Shown here: positions 16,033-23,729 of the stretch, in pieces
Layout of the letters: the number at the start of each line of letters is the position of its first letter
How positions within the stretch are numbered: the first letter of the stretch is position 1
Source of the DNA: DATAAZ01 sp036259875
GTDB taxonomy: Bacteria > Actinomycetota > Thermoleophilia > Gaiellales > Gaiellaceae
Reading direction: 5' to 3'
DNA: 31,930 nt
NCBI GenBank assembly: GCA_036259875.1
Contig: DATAAZ010000019.1
Coordinates: 1-31,930, forward strand
Translations under genes and position numbers: made by a program
Notes under the pieces: model-generated
What the model saw: the letters and a program-made list of their open reading frames with translations, nothing else
What the model was told of the DNA's origin: nothing
Database searches by the model: none

Positions 16033-17133
16033 CTAGTCACCGACGGGGGCGCCGATGCCCTGCGCCGAGCTTACGCCGCTCGGAAGCGGCTCGCTCGCCG
16101 CCTTCGGGTCGAGCAGGACCTTCGTCGCCTCGCGCACGTCGAAGAGGCGGTACGCCTCCGCCGCGGCGTCGAGCGGCAGCCGGTGCGTGAGGACGGGGGT
16201 CGGATCGAGCTCCCCCGAAGCGAGGCGGGCGAGGAGCCGGCCGCGATCGTTCGTCGGGTCGCCGATCGAGAACCGGAGGGTCAGCTCCCGCTCGAACATG
16301 AGCGCGTTGTCGAGCGGGTAGTCCGGCTCGAAGTGCGCGCCGACGACCGAGACAATGCCCCTACCGCGGGCGAGACGAAGGGCGAGCGCGAGCGCCTTCG
16401 GCGAGCCGGCCGCCTCGATCACCGCGTCGGCTCCCTGGCCGTCCGTGGCCGCGGCCACTGCGTCCTCAGCGTCTTCGGGCGTCACCGCCTCGGCTCCGAG
16501 CCGCTCCGCGAGCGCGCGCCGCTCGGGGACGCCGTCCACAGAGAGCAGGCGCTCGGCCCGCCCGAGCGCGCAGAGGACGGCCATGAGCCCGACCGGGCCG
16601 CAGCCGACGACGCAGATCGTGGGCCGGGGCCCGAGGTCGCAGCGATCCACGGCGGCGAAGCCGGTGGGCAGGATGTCGGCCAGGAAGACGGCCGCCTCGT
16701 CGCTCACCTCGTCCGGGAGGACCTGGAGCGTGCGAGCGGCGTTCGGAACGCGGACGAGCTCCGCCTGCCCCCCGTCCAGCCGGGGGTACACGCCCGAGTA
16801 GCCGAAGAGCGCCCGGCTCGAGCACTGCGTCGGGCGCCCGGCCCGGCACGCGGGGCAGGTGCCGTCGGAGACCATGCTCGCGTTCACGACCCGCTGCCCG
16901 GGCCGGATTCCCTCCACGTCGGGCCCGACCTCCGCGACCACGCCGGCGAACTCGTGCCCGAGGATCGTCCCGTCCTCGAAGCCGGGGGTCAGGCCGTGGA
17001 AGGGGAAGAGGTCCGCTCCGCAGATCGCGGTCGCGCTGACGGCGACGATCGCGTCGGTGCGCTCCTCGAGCTGCGGGTCCGGCGCCGGCGTGCAGGCGAC
17101 GTCGCCGACCCCGCGCAGGACGACCGCCTTCAT
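16033..17133 (-). CDS. Zinc-dependent medium-chain alcohol dehydrogenase
   Basis: A 366-residue MDR-family NAD(P)-dependent dehydrogenase, the last gene of the 12-gene minus-strand operon. Catalytic zinc ligands are Cys38 (AICGAD) and His60-Glu61 (GHEFAG). The Rossmann motif is VVGCGPVGLMA near residue 172. The structural-zinc loop reads DGTCPACRAGRPTQC (90-104): three cysteines are present and the first position is Asp90. An Asp there is known in some glucose-dehydrogenase-like relatives, so zinc may still bind. The ATG overlaps the stop of the VOC gene by 4 nt (ATGA). It probably oxidises a secondary alcohol or polyol intermediate; the substrate is not shown. Confidence 0.9.
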   Translation of the reverse strand: MKAVVLRGVGDVACTPAPDPQLEERTDAIVAVSATAICGADLFPFHGLTPGFEDGTILGHEFAGVVAEVGPDVEGIRPGQRVVNASMVSDGTCPACRAGRPTQCSSRALFGYSGVYPRLDGGQAELVRVPNAARTLQVLPDEVSDEAAVFLADILPTGFAAVDRCDLGPRPTICVVGCGPVGLMAVLCALGRAERLLSVDGVPERRALAERLGAEAVTPEDAEDAVAAATDGQGADAVIEAAGSPKALALALRLARGRGIVSVVGAHFEPDYPLDNALMFERELTLRFSIGDPTNDRGRLLARLASGELDPTPVLTHRLPLDAAAEAYRLFDVREATKVLLDPKAASEPLPSGVSSAQGIGAPVGD

Positions 17134-17522
17134 GCCGGCTGCTCGAGCTCGATCAGATAGCCGTCCGGATCACGCGCGAAGCAGCGGCTGCCGCCCCAGG
17201 GTGGCGAGTAGGGCTCGGCAAGGAAGTCGACCCCCGCCTTGCGCAGCCGCTCGTACGCCGCCTGGCAATCATCCACTTCGAGCACGAGCAACGCAGGCAG
17301 CCGCGCCGGATCCCCGGGTGCGACCAGGGTCACGCCCGGCCGGTCTTCGGCCGGGTGGCCCTGCTCGGCGAGGGAGAGGCGGGTGCCCGCCAGCTCGAGT
17401 GTGGCGTACGGCGGGTCATCGTACTCCGCCTCGACGCTGAAGCCGAGCCGGTCACGATAGAAGGCGAGCGAGCGGCCGACGTCGGCGACCGCGAGGATCG
17501 TCCCGACGCGCGTGACGCCCAT
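17130..17522 (-). CDS. VOC-superfamily (glyoxalase/dioxygenase fold) protein
   Basis: A 130-residue single VOC module with two beta-alpha-beta-beta-beta units. The first is TRVGTILAVADVGRSLAFYR and the second ends CFARDPDGYLIELEQP. Glu126 near the end and another acidic residue in the first half are possible metal ligands. Such proteins include glyoxalase I, epimerases and small ring-cleaving dioxygenases; the sequence alone does not separate these. The ATG shares one base with the TGA of the SDR gene and its stop overlaps the ADH start, so it is a fixed part of the operon. Confidence 0.85.
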   Translation of the reverse strand: MGVTRVGTILAVADVGRSLAFYRDRLGFSVEAEYDDPPYATLELAGTRLSLAEQGHPAEDRPGVTLVAPGDPARLPALLVLEVDDCQAAYERLRKAGVDFLAEPYSPPWGGSRCFARDPDGYLIELEQPA

Positions 17523-18250
17523 CAGTTGTGCGTCATCCCGGCGTCCGCGACGAGCAGCTGGCCGGTGACCCAGCCCGCCTCCTCGGAGGCGAGGAAGGCG
17601 ACCGAGGGAGCGATGTCGGCCGCGACGCCGCGGCGGGGCAGGCACTGAAGCGTCTGCACGAACTCGAAGGCCTCCGCGTGGGGACTCGCGAGCACACCCT
17701 CGGTCTCCGTCAGGCCTGGCGCGACCGCGTTGACGGTGATCCCGTACGTGCCGATCTCGCGCGCGAGCGCGCGCGTGAAGGCGAGGACGCCGCCCTTCGC
17801 GGCGACGTAATGGGCCAGGTTGGGCGTCCCCGCCAGAACGACGTTGGACGCGATGTTGACGATGCGGCCGTAGCCGGCCTCGCGCATGGGGCCGTACGCC
17901 TCCCGGCACGTGAGGTAGACGCCGTCGAGGTTCGTGGCCATGATGCGGCGCCACTCGTCGAAGGTGACGTCGTCCCAGGGCGTGAACGGGACGATGGCCG
18001 CGTTGTTCACGAGCACGTCGAGCTTCCCGAAGCGCGAGAGCGTCTCGGCGACGAGGCGCTGCGTGTCCTCTGGCGACGAGACGTCGCACTGGATGCCCGC
18101 TCCTCCTTCGGGCGCGGCCTGCTCGGCTGCGTCGCCGTGCACGTCGGCCACGACGACGGTCGCCCCCTCGTCGGCGAACTTGTCGGCGATCGCCTTGCCG
18201 ATCCCCTGTGCGGCGCCGGTGATGATCGCCACTCGGTCCTCGAGCCTCAT
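17522..18250 (-). CDS. Short-chain dehydrogenase/reductase
   Basis: A 242-residue classical SDR with TGAAQGIG (11-18), Asp36 at the end of strand two (VVVADVHG, pointing to NAD), NNAA (82-85), and the catalytic Ser135, Tyr148 and Lys152 (YVAAKGG). The C-terminal VTGQLLVADAGMTHN is the usual SDR end. It lies 15 bp after the metallo-beta-lactamase-fold gene with a GGGAGG ribosome site in that gap, and its stop codon overlaps the VOC start. Together with the ADH gene it gives the operon two separate alcohol-oxidising steps. Confidence 0.9.
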   Translation of the reverse strand: MRLEDRVAIITGAAQGIGKAIADKFADEGATVVVADVHGDAAEQAAPEGGAGIQCDVSSPEDTQRLVAETLSRFGKLDVLVNNAAIVPFTPWDDVTFDEWRRIMATNLDGVYLTCREAYGPMREAGYGRIVNIASNVVLAGTPNLAHYVAAKGGVLAFTRALAREIGTYGITVNAVAPGLTETEGVLASPHAEAFEFVQTLQCLPRRGVAADIAPSVAFLASEEAGWVTGQLLVADAGMTHN

Positions 18251-18265
18251 CGCCTGCCTCCCTCC

Positions 18266-19012
18266 CTAAAGCTCGTAGAAGTCGGGCGCGTGCTTGTACG
18301 TCTGCCATGCGCCCATGTCGTGCGAGAAGAAGACGTCCGCACCGCGCTCGTCCGCGAGCTGCTTCACGCGCCGGAGCGAACGCAGACCGGCCACGGGGTC
18401 GATGTGGAAGCTCGACTGGATCTCCCGCTCGAGGCCAGTGGCCGTGTTGACGACGTCGAAGGCGAAGAGCATGGCCTTGCCGCCTCCCTCGCGCGCGAGC
18501 AGCACGGCGTAGTGGCCGACGCTGTGGCCGGGCGTCTCGTACAGCCAGATGCCTGCTGCCAGCTCGACGTCGCCGCTCACGGTCTCGAATCGCGCCCCCT
18601 CATGGTCCCAGGTCGTATCCGAGTACCCGAAGCGCTCGAAGGGCTCGAAGTCGCGCGCCTGCGCGAGCTCCTTCTCGTGGACGACGACGGTGGCCTCCGT
18701 CAGGTGGCGGTTGCCGCCCACGTGGTCGAAGTGCAGGTGCGAGTTGACGAGCGTCCGCACGTCGCCCGGCTCGAAGCCGCAGACCCTGAGCTGCTCGGGA
18801 ATCGTCTGCTGGGGCGTCTGCTCCGGGAGCTCGAAGGGGAGCACCCGCTGCGTGTGCTCGAGATCGAAGCCGGTGTCGAACACGAACAGTCCGTCCGGAT
18901 GCTCGACGAGGACGCCGTATGAGGGGATGCGAACGGGGTCGCCGGGCACGTTCCAGAGCAGCTGCGAGTGGTCGATGACGATCGACCCCGTATCAAGGAA
19001 GTAGATCTTCAC
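18266..19012 (-). CDS. Metallo-beta-lactamase-fold lactonase (AHL-lactonase family)
   Basis: A 248-residue metallohydrolase. All ligands of the AHL-lactonase type are present: His92, His94, Asp96, His97 (SHLHFDHVGGN), His163 (PGHSVGH), Asp186 (FAFDVVN) and His231 (SHD). The spacing between them is very close to that of AiiA (250 residues), and the HxHxDH-H-D-H order matches. The family opens N-acyl homoserine lactones or simple gamma-lactones (AttM/BlcC). Inside a catabolic operon a pathway lactone is the more likely substrate, with quorum quenching as the alternative. The GTG at 19012 has an AGGAGG site 5-6 nt upstream. No signal peptide, so it acts in the cytoplasm. Confidence 0.87.
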   Translation of the reverse strand: MKIYFLDTGSIVIDHSQLLWNVPGDPVRIPSYGVLVEHPDGLFVFDTGFDLEHTQRVLPFELPEQTPQQTIPEQLRVCGFEPGDVRTLVNSHLHFDHVGGNRHLTEATVVVHEKELAQARDFEPFERFGYSDTTWDHEGARFETVSGDVELAAGIWLYETPGHSVGHYAVLLAREGGGKAMLFAFDVVNTATGLEREIQSSFHIDPVAGLRSLRRVKQLADERGADVFFSHDMGAWQTYKHAPDFYEL

Positions 19013-19020
19013 CGTCCCTC

Positions 19021-19941
19021 CTAGCCTTCGAGCGCCCTGCGGACGGCAACGAGCTTCGCGGCCCGCTCCTTGCGCTTCGCGTCGATCTCCTCCGGGGTGT
19101 ACTGGTAGATCCCGCCGCTCGTCTTCATCCCCAGCTGCCCCTTGGCCGTGCGGTCGCGGATCGTCTGCGAGACGTCCTTCGCCGTCGAAAGGTCCTTGTT
19201 CAGGTATGAGGCGACGCTCTCGTAGATGTCCAGCCCGGCCATATCGAGGAGCTCCATGGGCCCGATGACGGCGAGTTTGTAGCCGATGCCCCAGCGGACG
19301 TTCAGGTCGAGCCCCTCGAAGTCGATGATGCCGCGGTCGACGAGGTCGAGGCACTCGCGCAGGATCGCGTAGAGGATGCGGTTCTCGACGAAGCCGGGAA
19401 CCTCGCGCTCGACCACTGGGTGGTAGCCGAACGACCGCACGAGCTCGCTCGTCGCCTCGACGACCGAACCGTCGGTGCGCTCCCCCGGGATCACCTCGAT
19501 CATCGGGATCAGGTGCGGCGGGTTCGACCAGTGCATCCCGACCACGCGCTCGGGCTGCTCGCACGCGTTCGCGATCTCCGTGATCGGGATCCCCGAGGTG
19601 TTCGACGCCAGGATCGCCTCCGGCGCGACGTGGCGCTCGAAGTCAGCGAACACCTGCTTCTTCAGCTCGAGGCTCTCGGGCACCGCCTCGATCACGACGT
19701 CGGCGCCCTCGAGGGCGGCCGCGAGCTCGTTCTCGTACCGGATGCCGCCCCCGTCGCGGTGCGGCGCTTCCAGGCGGTCGAGCACGTCGCCGGCGAGCGC
19801 GACGCCCGCCCGGGCCCGCTCGAGCGCCTCCGCGCTCACGTCGTACAGCGCCGTCTCGAGCCCCGCGCGGGCGAGGACGGCGCCCATCCCGGGGCCCATC
19901 GTCCCGGTTCCGATCACGGCAGCCCGCGTTAGTTCGGCCAC
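19021..19941 (-). CDS. 3-hydroxyacyl-CoA dehydrogenase-family NAD-dependent dehydrogenase
   Basis: A 306-residue protein. The NAD-binding Rossmann domain starts at once (AAVIGTGTMGPGMGAVLARA, glycines 11-18), followed by ADVVIEAVPESLELKKQVF and ASNTSGIPITEIA. A 3HCDH helical domain follows (VPGFVENRILYAILRECLDL). The catalytic His is in GMHWSNPPHLIPMIEV. The family covers 3-hydroxybutyryl-CoA dehydrogenase and non-CoA enzymes such as L-gulonate 3-dehydrogenase, and the sequence does not decide between them. The GTG at 19941 lies 13 nt inside the end of the molybdopterin subunit gene and has GGAGGAG upstream. It probably oxidises a 3-hydroxy acid formed after ring opening or aldol chemistry. 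Confidence 0.88.
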   Translation of the reverse strand: MAELTRAAVIGTGTMGPGMGAVLARAGLETALYDVSAEALERARAGVALAGDVLDRLEAPHRDGGGIRYENELAAALEGADVVIEAVPESLELKKQVFADFERHVAPEAILASNTSGIPITEIANACEQPERVVGMHWSNPPHLIPMIEVIPGERTDGSVVEATSELVRSFGYHPVVEREVPGFVENRILYAILRECLDLVDRGIIDFEGLDLNVRWGIGYKLAVIGPMELLDMAGLDIYESVASYLNKDLSTAKDVSQTIRDRTAKGQLGMKTSGGIYQYTPEEIDAKRKERAAKLVAVRRALEG

Positions 19942-22178
19942 GTCCCCTCCTCCTTCAGCTCTCGGATCCGTCGCCACACGCGCTCCGGCGTGAGCGGCAG
20001 CTCTTTCACCTCGACGCCGGCGTCGGCGAGCGCCGTAACGATCGCCGCCGGGACAGCCGCCTGCGCCCCCTCGCCGCAGCCCTTGGCGCCGAACGGGCCG
20101 GGCCCGTCGCCGTTTTCGACGATCACGCACGTCATCTCGTCCGGGAGGTCGCTTGCCTTCGGCACGCGGTAGTCGAGCAGCGTGTCGTTTGCGACCTGGC
20201 CGTCGGCGAACACGAGCTCCTCGAAGAGGGCGTTCCCGAGCCCCTGCAGCGCGCCCCCCTCGTCCTGGCGCTCCACGAGCTGGGGGTTGATCGCCTTGCC
20301 GACGTCGGCCACGGTCACGAGCTTTCGCACGCGGACGACGCCGGTGTCCGGCTCGACCTCCACCTCGGCGCCGCCGACGCAGACCTCCCAGAAGACCGGC
20401 CCCTCCGCGTACGAGCCGGTGCCCTGCGGACGCACCTCCCCCCGACCCAGCAGCTCGCCGCCGGCGAACCCAAAGCGGCGCACGAGCAAGGCGGGGAAGT
20501 CATCCGGGTCGAGCTCGTCGCCGCCCGCGATCTCGACCAGCTGGGCGCGCAGGTCGGCCGCCGCCCGCTGCACCGCGAGACCCGCGAGCGTCGTCGAGCG
20601 GCTCGCGCCCGTCGAGCGGTCGTACGGCGTGTAGCGGGTGTCGGCACCCTGGACGACGACGCGCTCGGGCGGGAGGCCGAGCTCCTCGGCGGCGATCTGC
20701 GTGAACACCGTGCGCGCGCCCTGGCCGACCTCCGTAGTGCCGACCAGGACGACGACCCGCCCGTCGGACTCGAGGCGGGCGAGCGCGGACGAGACGGGAT
20801 GCGCGCCGGCGGCCAGAAGCCCGACCGCGAGGCCGCGTCCCGTGTACGGGCGCTTCGGCTCTTCCCAGCCCAGCGCACCCGCAACCTGCTCGACGTCGCC
20901 GATGAGGTCGGCGTCCAGCGGCTTCCCGCCCGCGCGGAGCTCCTCGCCCGGCACGAGCAGGTTCTCCCGCCTGATCTGCAGGCGGTCGATGCCGGCCCGC
21001 CGAGCCACCTCGTCCACCTGCGACTCGCCGATCCACTGCAGGTGCGCCGCCCCGAAGGCGCGGTAGGAGCCCGCCGGGCCGGTGTTCGTGTAGACGCAGG
21101 CGCCGTCGACCCGGTAAGCGGCCCACCGGTACGGCCCCGGCGCGGCGTCGCCCGCGGTCGCCGTCACGCGCGGCCCGTTATCGGCGTAGGCGCCGGTGTC
21201 GAGGAAGAAGCGCACGTCCCGGCCGAGCAGCCGCCCGTCGCCGGTCGCGGCCGTCCGCATCCAGCAGCGCATCCCGTGCCGCCGGGTTGTCACCATCGAC
21301 TCATCGACGCGGTTCACGATCTTCACCGGGCGGCCCGCCTTGCGGGCGAGCGCGACGGTGACCGGCTCCATCTTCGTGTACGACTTGGAGCCGAAGCCCC
21401 CGCCGAGGAAGGGGACGAGGACCCGGACGCGCGCGAGCGGGACGCCGAACAGGTCGGCGAGCTCGGCCCGGACGAGGAAGGGGTGCTGGCAGCTCGCCCA
21501 GAGCGTGATCCCGGTCCCCTCCTCCACGTGCGCGATCACGCTGTGCGTCTCCATCGCATACTGGTAGACGGCCGGGAACGTGTACTCGCCCTCGACGACG
21601 ATGGCCGCGTGGTCGAAGGCCGACTCGATTTCGCCGCGGTCGATCCGGTAGCGGTAGCAGACGTTGCCCTCTGGCTCGCGCAGCTCACCGAGCCCGTGGA
21701 AGAGACCAGCGCGGAGGGGCCCCTCGTGGAGGCGCGGGGCGTCCTCCGCCAGGGCATCCTCGACCGTCAGGACGGGCGGGAGCTCGTCGTAGGCGACCTC
21801 GATCGCCCGGGCGGCCTCGGCGGCCGTCGCGGCATCCTCGGCGGCAACGGCGGCCACGGGCTCACCGGCGAAGCGAACCCGGTCGACGGCGAGGATGGGG
21901 CGGTCCTTGATGGCGTGACCGTAGTGCGGGTCGATGTCGTCGAGGTCACGGCCGAGGAGGATGCAGGCGACGCCGGGGAGCGCCTCAGCGGTGCTCGTGT
22001 CGATGGAGGCGATGCGCGCGTGCGCCACCGGGCTGCGGAGCACGGCCCCGTGGAGCATGTGCGGGAGCGAGATGTCGCCGACGAACTGCGCCTCGCCGCG
22101 GAGCTTCTCGCCTGCGTCCACGCGGGAGAGCGATTTCCCGACCTGCGAGAAGGTCTGCGTCTCGGGCGCGACGGTCAC
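19929..22178 (-). CDS. Molybdopterin-binding large subunit of a xanthine-dehydrogenase/aldehyde-oxidase-family hydroxylase
   Basis: A 749-residue large subunit expected to hydroxylate an N-heterocycle or oxidise an aldehyde with water as oxygen donor. The Ald_Xan_dh_C 'a/b hammerhead' domain covers about residues 15-130, including GDISLPHMLHGAVLRSPVAH. The molybdopterin domain starts near 150. It has GGGFGSK (259-265), AYRAFG-like SYRAFGAAH, TEVGQGA, and the C-terminal GAKGCGEGAQ with the likely catalytic Glu703. The usual GVGEPP form is altered here to GCGEGAQ. The GTG at 22178 overlaps the small subunit stop (GTGA). No FAD subunit gene is next to it, so electrons probably leave through the small subunit to another acceptor. 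There is no cytochrome extension of the NicB type. Confidence 0.9.
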   Translation of the reverse strand: MTVAPETQTFSQVGKSLSRVDAGEKLRGEAQFVGDISLPHMLHGAVLRSPVAHARIASIDTSTAEALPGVACILLGRDLDDIDPHYGHAIKDRPILAVDRVRFAGEPVAAVAAEDAATAAEAARAIEVAYDELPPVLTVEDALAEDAPRLHEGPLRAGLFHGLGELREPEGNVCYRYRIDRGEIESAFDHAAIVVEGEYTFPAVYQYAMETHSVIAHVEEGTGITLWASCQHPFLVRAELADLFGVPLARVRVLVPFLGGGFGSKSYTKMEPVTVALARKAGRPVKIVNRVDESMVTTRRHGMRCWMRTAATGDGRLLGRDVRFFLDTGAYADNGPRVTATAGDAAPGPYRWAAYRVDGACVYTNTGPAGSYRAFGAAHLQWIGESQVDEVARRAGIDRLQIRRENLLVPGEELRAGGKPLDADLIGDVEQVAGALGWEEPKRPYTGRGLAVGLLAAGAHPVSSALARLESDGRVVVLVGTTEVGQGARTVFTQIAAEELGLPPERVVVQGADTRYTPYDRSTGASRSTTLAGLAVQRAAADLRAQLVEIAGGDELDPDDFPALLVRRFGFAGGELLGRGEVRPQGTGSYAEGPVFWEVCVGGAEVEVEPDTGVVRVRKLVTVADVGKAINPQLVERQDEGGALQGLGNALFEELVFADGQVANDTLLDYRVPKASDLPDEMTCVIVENGDGPGPFGAKGCGEGAQAAVPAAIVTALADAGVEVKELPLTPERVWRRIRELKEEGTWPN

Positions 22179-22642
22179 GCGAGCTCCAGCCCGGCCAGCT
22201 CGCCCGCCGCCTCGAGGATGCCGCGGTAGCCGGTGCAGCGGCAGATGTTGCCGTCCAGGCCGTGGACAAGCGCCTCCTCGCTCCCCAGCTCGCCTGCCTC
22301 GAGGAGCGCCTTCAGCGTCAAGAGGAAGCCGGGCGTGCAGAAGCCGCACTGGAGGCCGGCGTGGCGCACGAACGCCTCCTCGAAACGCGCGAACTCCGGC
22401 TTGCGCGCCAGCCCCTCGATCGTGAGGACGTCACGCCCGCCGGCCTCGTGGGCGAGCGTGCAACAGGAGCTCACGGGGGCGCCGTCGATGAGCACCGTGC
22501 ACGCCCCGCAGACCTGCACGTCGCAGGAGCGCTTGGCGCCGGTGAGGCCGAGGCGCTCGCGTAGGAGGTCGAGGAGCAGCTCGCGGGGTTCGATCTCGAG
22601 CGAGACCGGGCGCCCGTTCACGGTTGTCTCGAGCGCGATCAA
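22175..22642 (-). CDS. [2Fe-2S] small subunit of the xanthine-dehydrogenase-family hydroxylase
   Basis: A 155-residue two-cluster ferredoxin-like subunit. The plant-type cluster is held by Cys40, Cys45, Cys48 and Cys60 (CDVQVCGACTVL). The helical-domain cluster is held by Cys99, Cys102, Cys134 and Cys136 (CGFCTPGF and CRCTGY). All eight ligands are present and the length is typical. TTG 22642 is the chosen start because it forms a TTGA overlap with the aldolase stop and gives the normal N-terminus MIALETTVNGRPV. It is translationally coupled to the large subunit and passes electrons from the molybdenum centre to an unknown acceptor. Confidence 0.92.
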   Translation of the reverse strand: MIALETTVNGRPVSLEIEPRELLLDLLRERLGLTGAKRSCDVQVCGACTVLIDGAPVSSCCTLAHEAGGRDVLTIEGLARKPEFARFEEAFVRHAGLQCGFCTPGFLLTLKALLEAGELGSEEALVHGLDGNICRCTGYRGILEAAGELAGLELA

Positions 22643-23361
22643 ACCGCCGGCATCCCGTCCGCCTGCCCCGCTCGGCGCACGCGCCGCAGCCACGAGGCCC
22701 AGTATTCCCCGACGAACTCGTCCTGGTACTTCGCGGAGTGGAGCCGCTTGGCCGATGCCGCGGAGAGCGACCGCAGCGGGCCGAGCGTACGGGCAATCGA
22801 CTGGATCCGCACCGCGCGTTCGAGCGTGATCGCGGCGAGGACCGCCCAGGGAACGTCCTTCCCGACCGCGACGACGCCATGGTTTGCGAGCAGGAGCGCA
22901 CGCCGGGAGCCGAGCGCCTGGGCGACCGCCCGCGCCTGCTCCGGCGCCGTGATCAGGTCGGCCGTCTCCTCGAAGACGGACACGCCCTCGGGGAAGAGGA
23001 CGGCGTCGTGCGTCAGGAACTCCACGCCCGCCTGCGTCGCGCCGAGCGCGGTCGCGTAGGGCGGGTGTCCGTGCACGACCGCCCCGACGTCGGGCCGAAG
23101 CTTGTAGATCTCCGTGTGGATGACTGCCTCGAGATGCATCTCGGGCCCTGCGTCGGCCTGGTCGGCGTCGAGGTCGAGCGGGACGACGTCCTCGGGCGTG
23201 ACCTCGTCGAGCGCCACGCCCTTGCGCTTGATCAGCACGGTCGGCTGGCCGGCCCCGCGGCCGCTCACGTGACCGAGCGTCAGGTCGGCGTAGCCCTCGA
23301 GGGCGAGGATGCGGCAGGCCCAGGCGACATGCTCCCGCAACGACTGCGCTACCTCGAGCAT
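22639..23361 (-). CDS. Class II aldolase/adducin-family protein
   Basis: A 240-residue zinc enzyme of the fuculose-phosphate aldolase fold. Zinc ligands are in HGHP (His97, His99) and ANHG (His161), with LEAVIHTEIY (77-86) upstream. Members split hydroxy-carbonyl compounds by retro-aldol cleavage or decarboxylate aromatic or sugar acids, so this gene may supply a C-C bond-breaking step in the operon. The ATG at 23361 follows the cupin stop by 5 bp. Its stop overlaps the small subunit start of the molybdenum hydroxylase. Confidence 0.88.
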   Translation of the reverse strand: MLEVAQSLREHVAWACRILALEGYADLTLGHVSGRGAGQPTVLIKRKGVALDEVTPEDVVPLDLDADQADAGPEMHLEAVIHTEIYKLRPDVGAVVHGHPPYATALGATQAGVEFLTHDAVLFPEGVSVFEETADLITAPEQARAVAQALGSRRALLLANHGVVAVGKDVPWAVLAAITLERAVRIQSIARTLGPLRSLSAASAKRLHSAKYQDEFVGEYWASWLRRVRRAGQADGMPAV

Positions 23362-23366
23362 GCGCG

Positions 23367-23729
23367 CTAGCGCCGCTCGGTCGGCGGGTAGTCCGGGTGC
23401 GGGAAGCCGAACACCATGGCGACGTCAGCGGCGCCTGTGTTGGCGACGGCGTGCCAGACGCCGGCTGGGATGAAGATGGCGTCGTCCTTGGCGAACGGGA
23501 TCGTCTCTCCGTCCACGCGCAGCTCCCCTGTCCCCGAGACGACGTAGGCCACCTCGTCGGCCTCGTGCTTGACCGCGGGCAGGACCGTCCCCGGGGTGAA
23601 CACCGAATAGCCGAGCGAGGCGCCGTTTCCCTCGACCCGCTCGCTCGCGATGAGCATCCGGCTCCAGCTCCCCTGGGGCAGCTCGATCGAATCGGCCTCG
23701 CCGAGTCCGACGACGCGTACGCCGCTCAC
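23367..23729 (-). CDS. Small single-domain cupin
   Basis: A 120-residue cupin_2 beta-barrel. Motif 1 is KHEADEVAYVVSGTGELRVD and motif 2 is FIPAGVWHAVANTG, giving His and Glu metal ligands. Such small cupins can be isomerases, dioxygenases, decarboxylases or sensors, and the sequence does not say which. The GTG at 23729 overlaps the stop of the M29/NicX-like gene by 4 nt (GTGA), and the aldolase gene follows after 5 bp. Confidence 0.85.
   Translation of the reverse strand: MSGVRVVGLGEADSIELPQGSWSRMLIASERVEGNGASLGYSVFTPGTVLPAVKHEADEVAYVVSGTGELRVDGETIPFAKDDAIFIPAGVWHAVANTGAADVAMVFGFPHPDYPPTERR

Noticed and set aside
15926..16036. Possible 36-residue peptide MKKGSERVAPVLAGLGRKSA...
   Set aside because: No clear ribosome site, no recognised family, and it sits in decayed sequence next to tandem repeats.
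16015..17160. Long plus-strand open frame opposite the alcohol dehydrogenase gene
   Set aside because: Its product is Arg/Asp/Glu-rich low-complexity sequence, while the minus strand gives a complete MDR enzyme. It is an antisense effect of high GC.
17528..18922. 464-codon plus-strand frame across the SDR and lactonase genes
   Set aside because: No domain and skewed composition; both minus-strand genes have full catalytic motifs.
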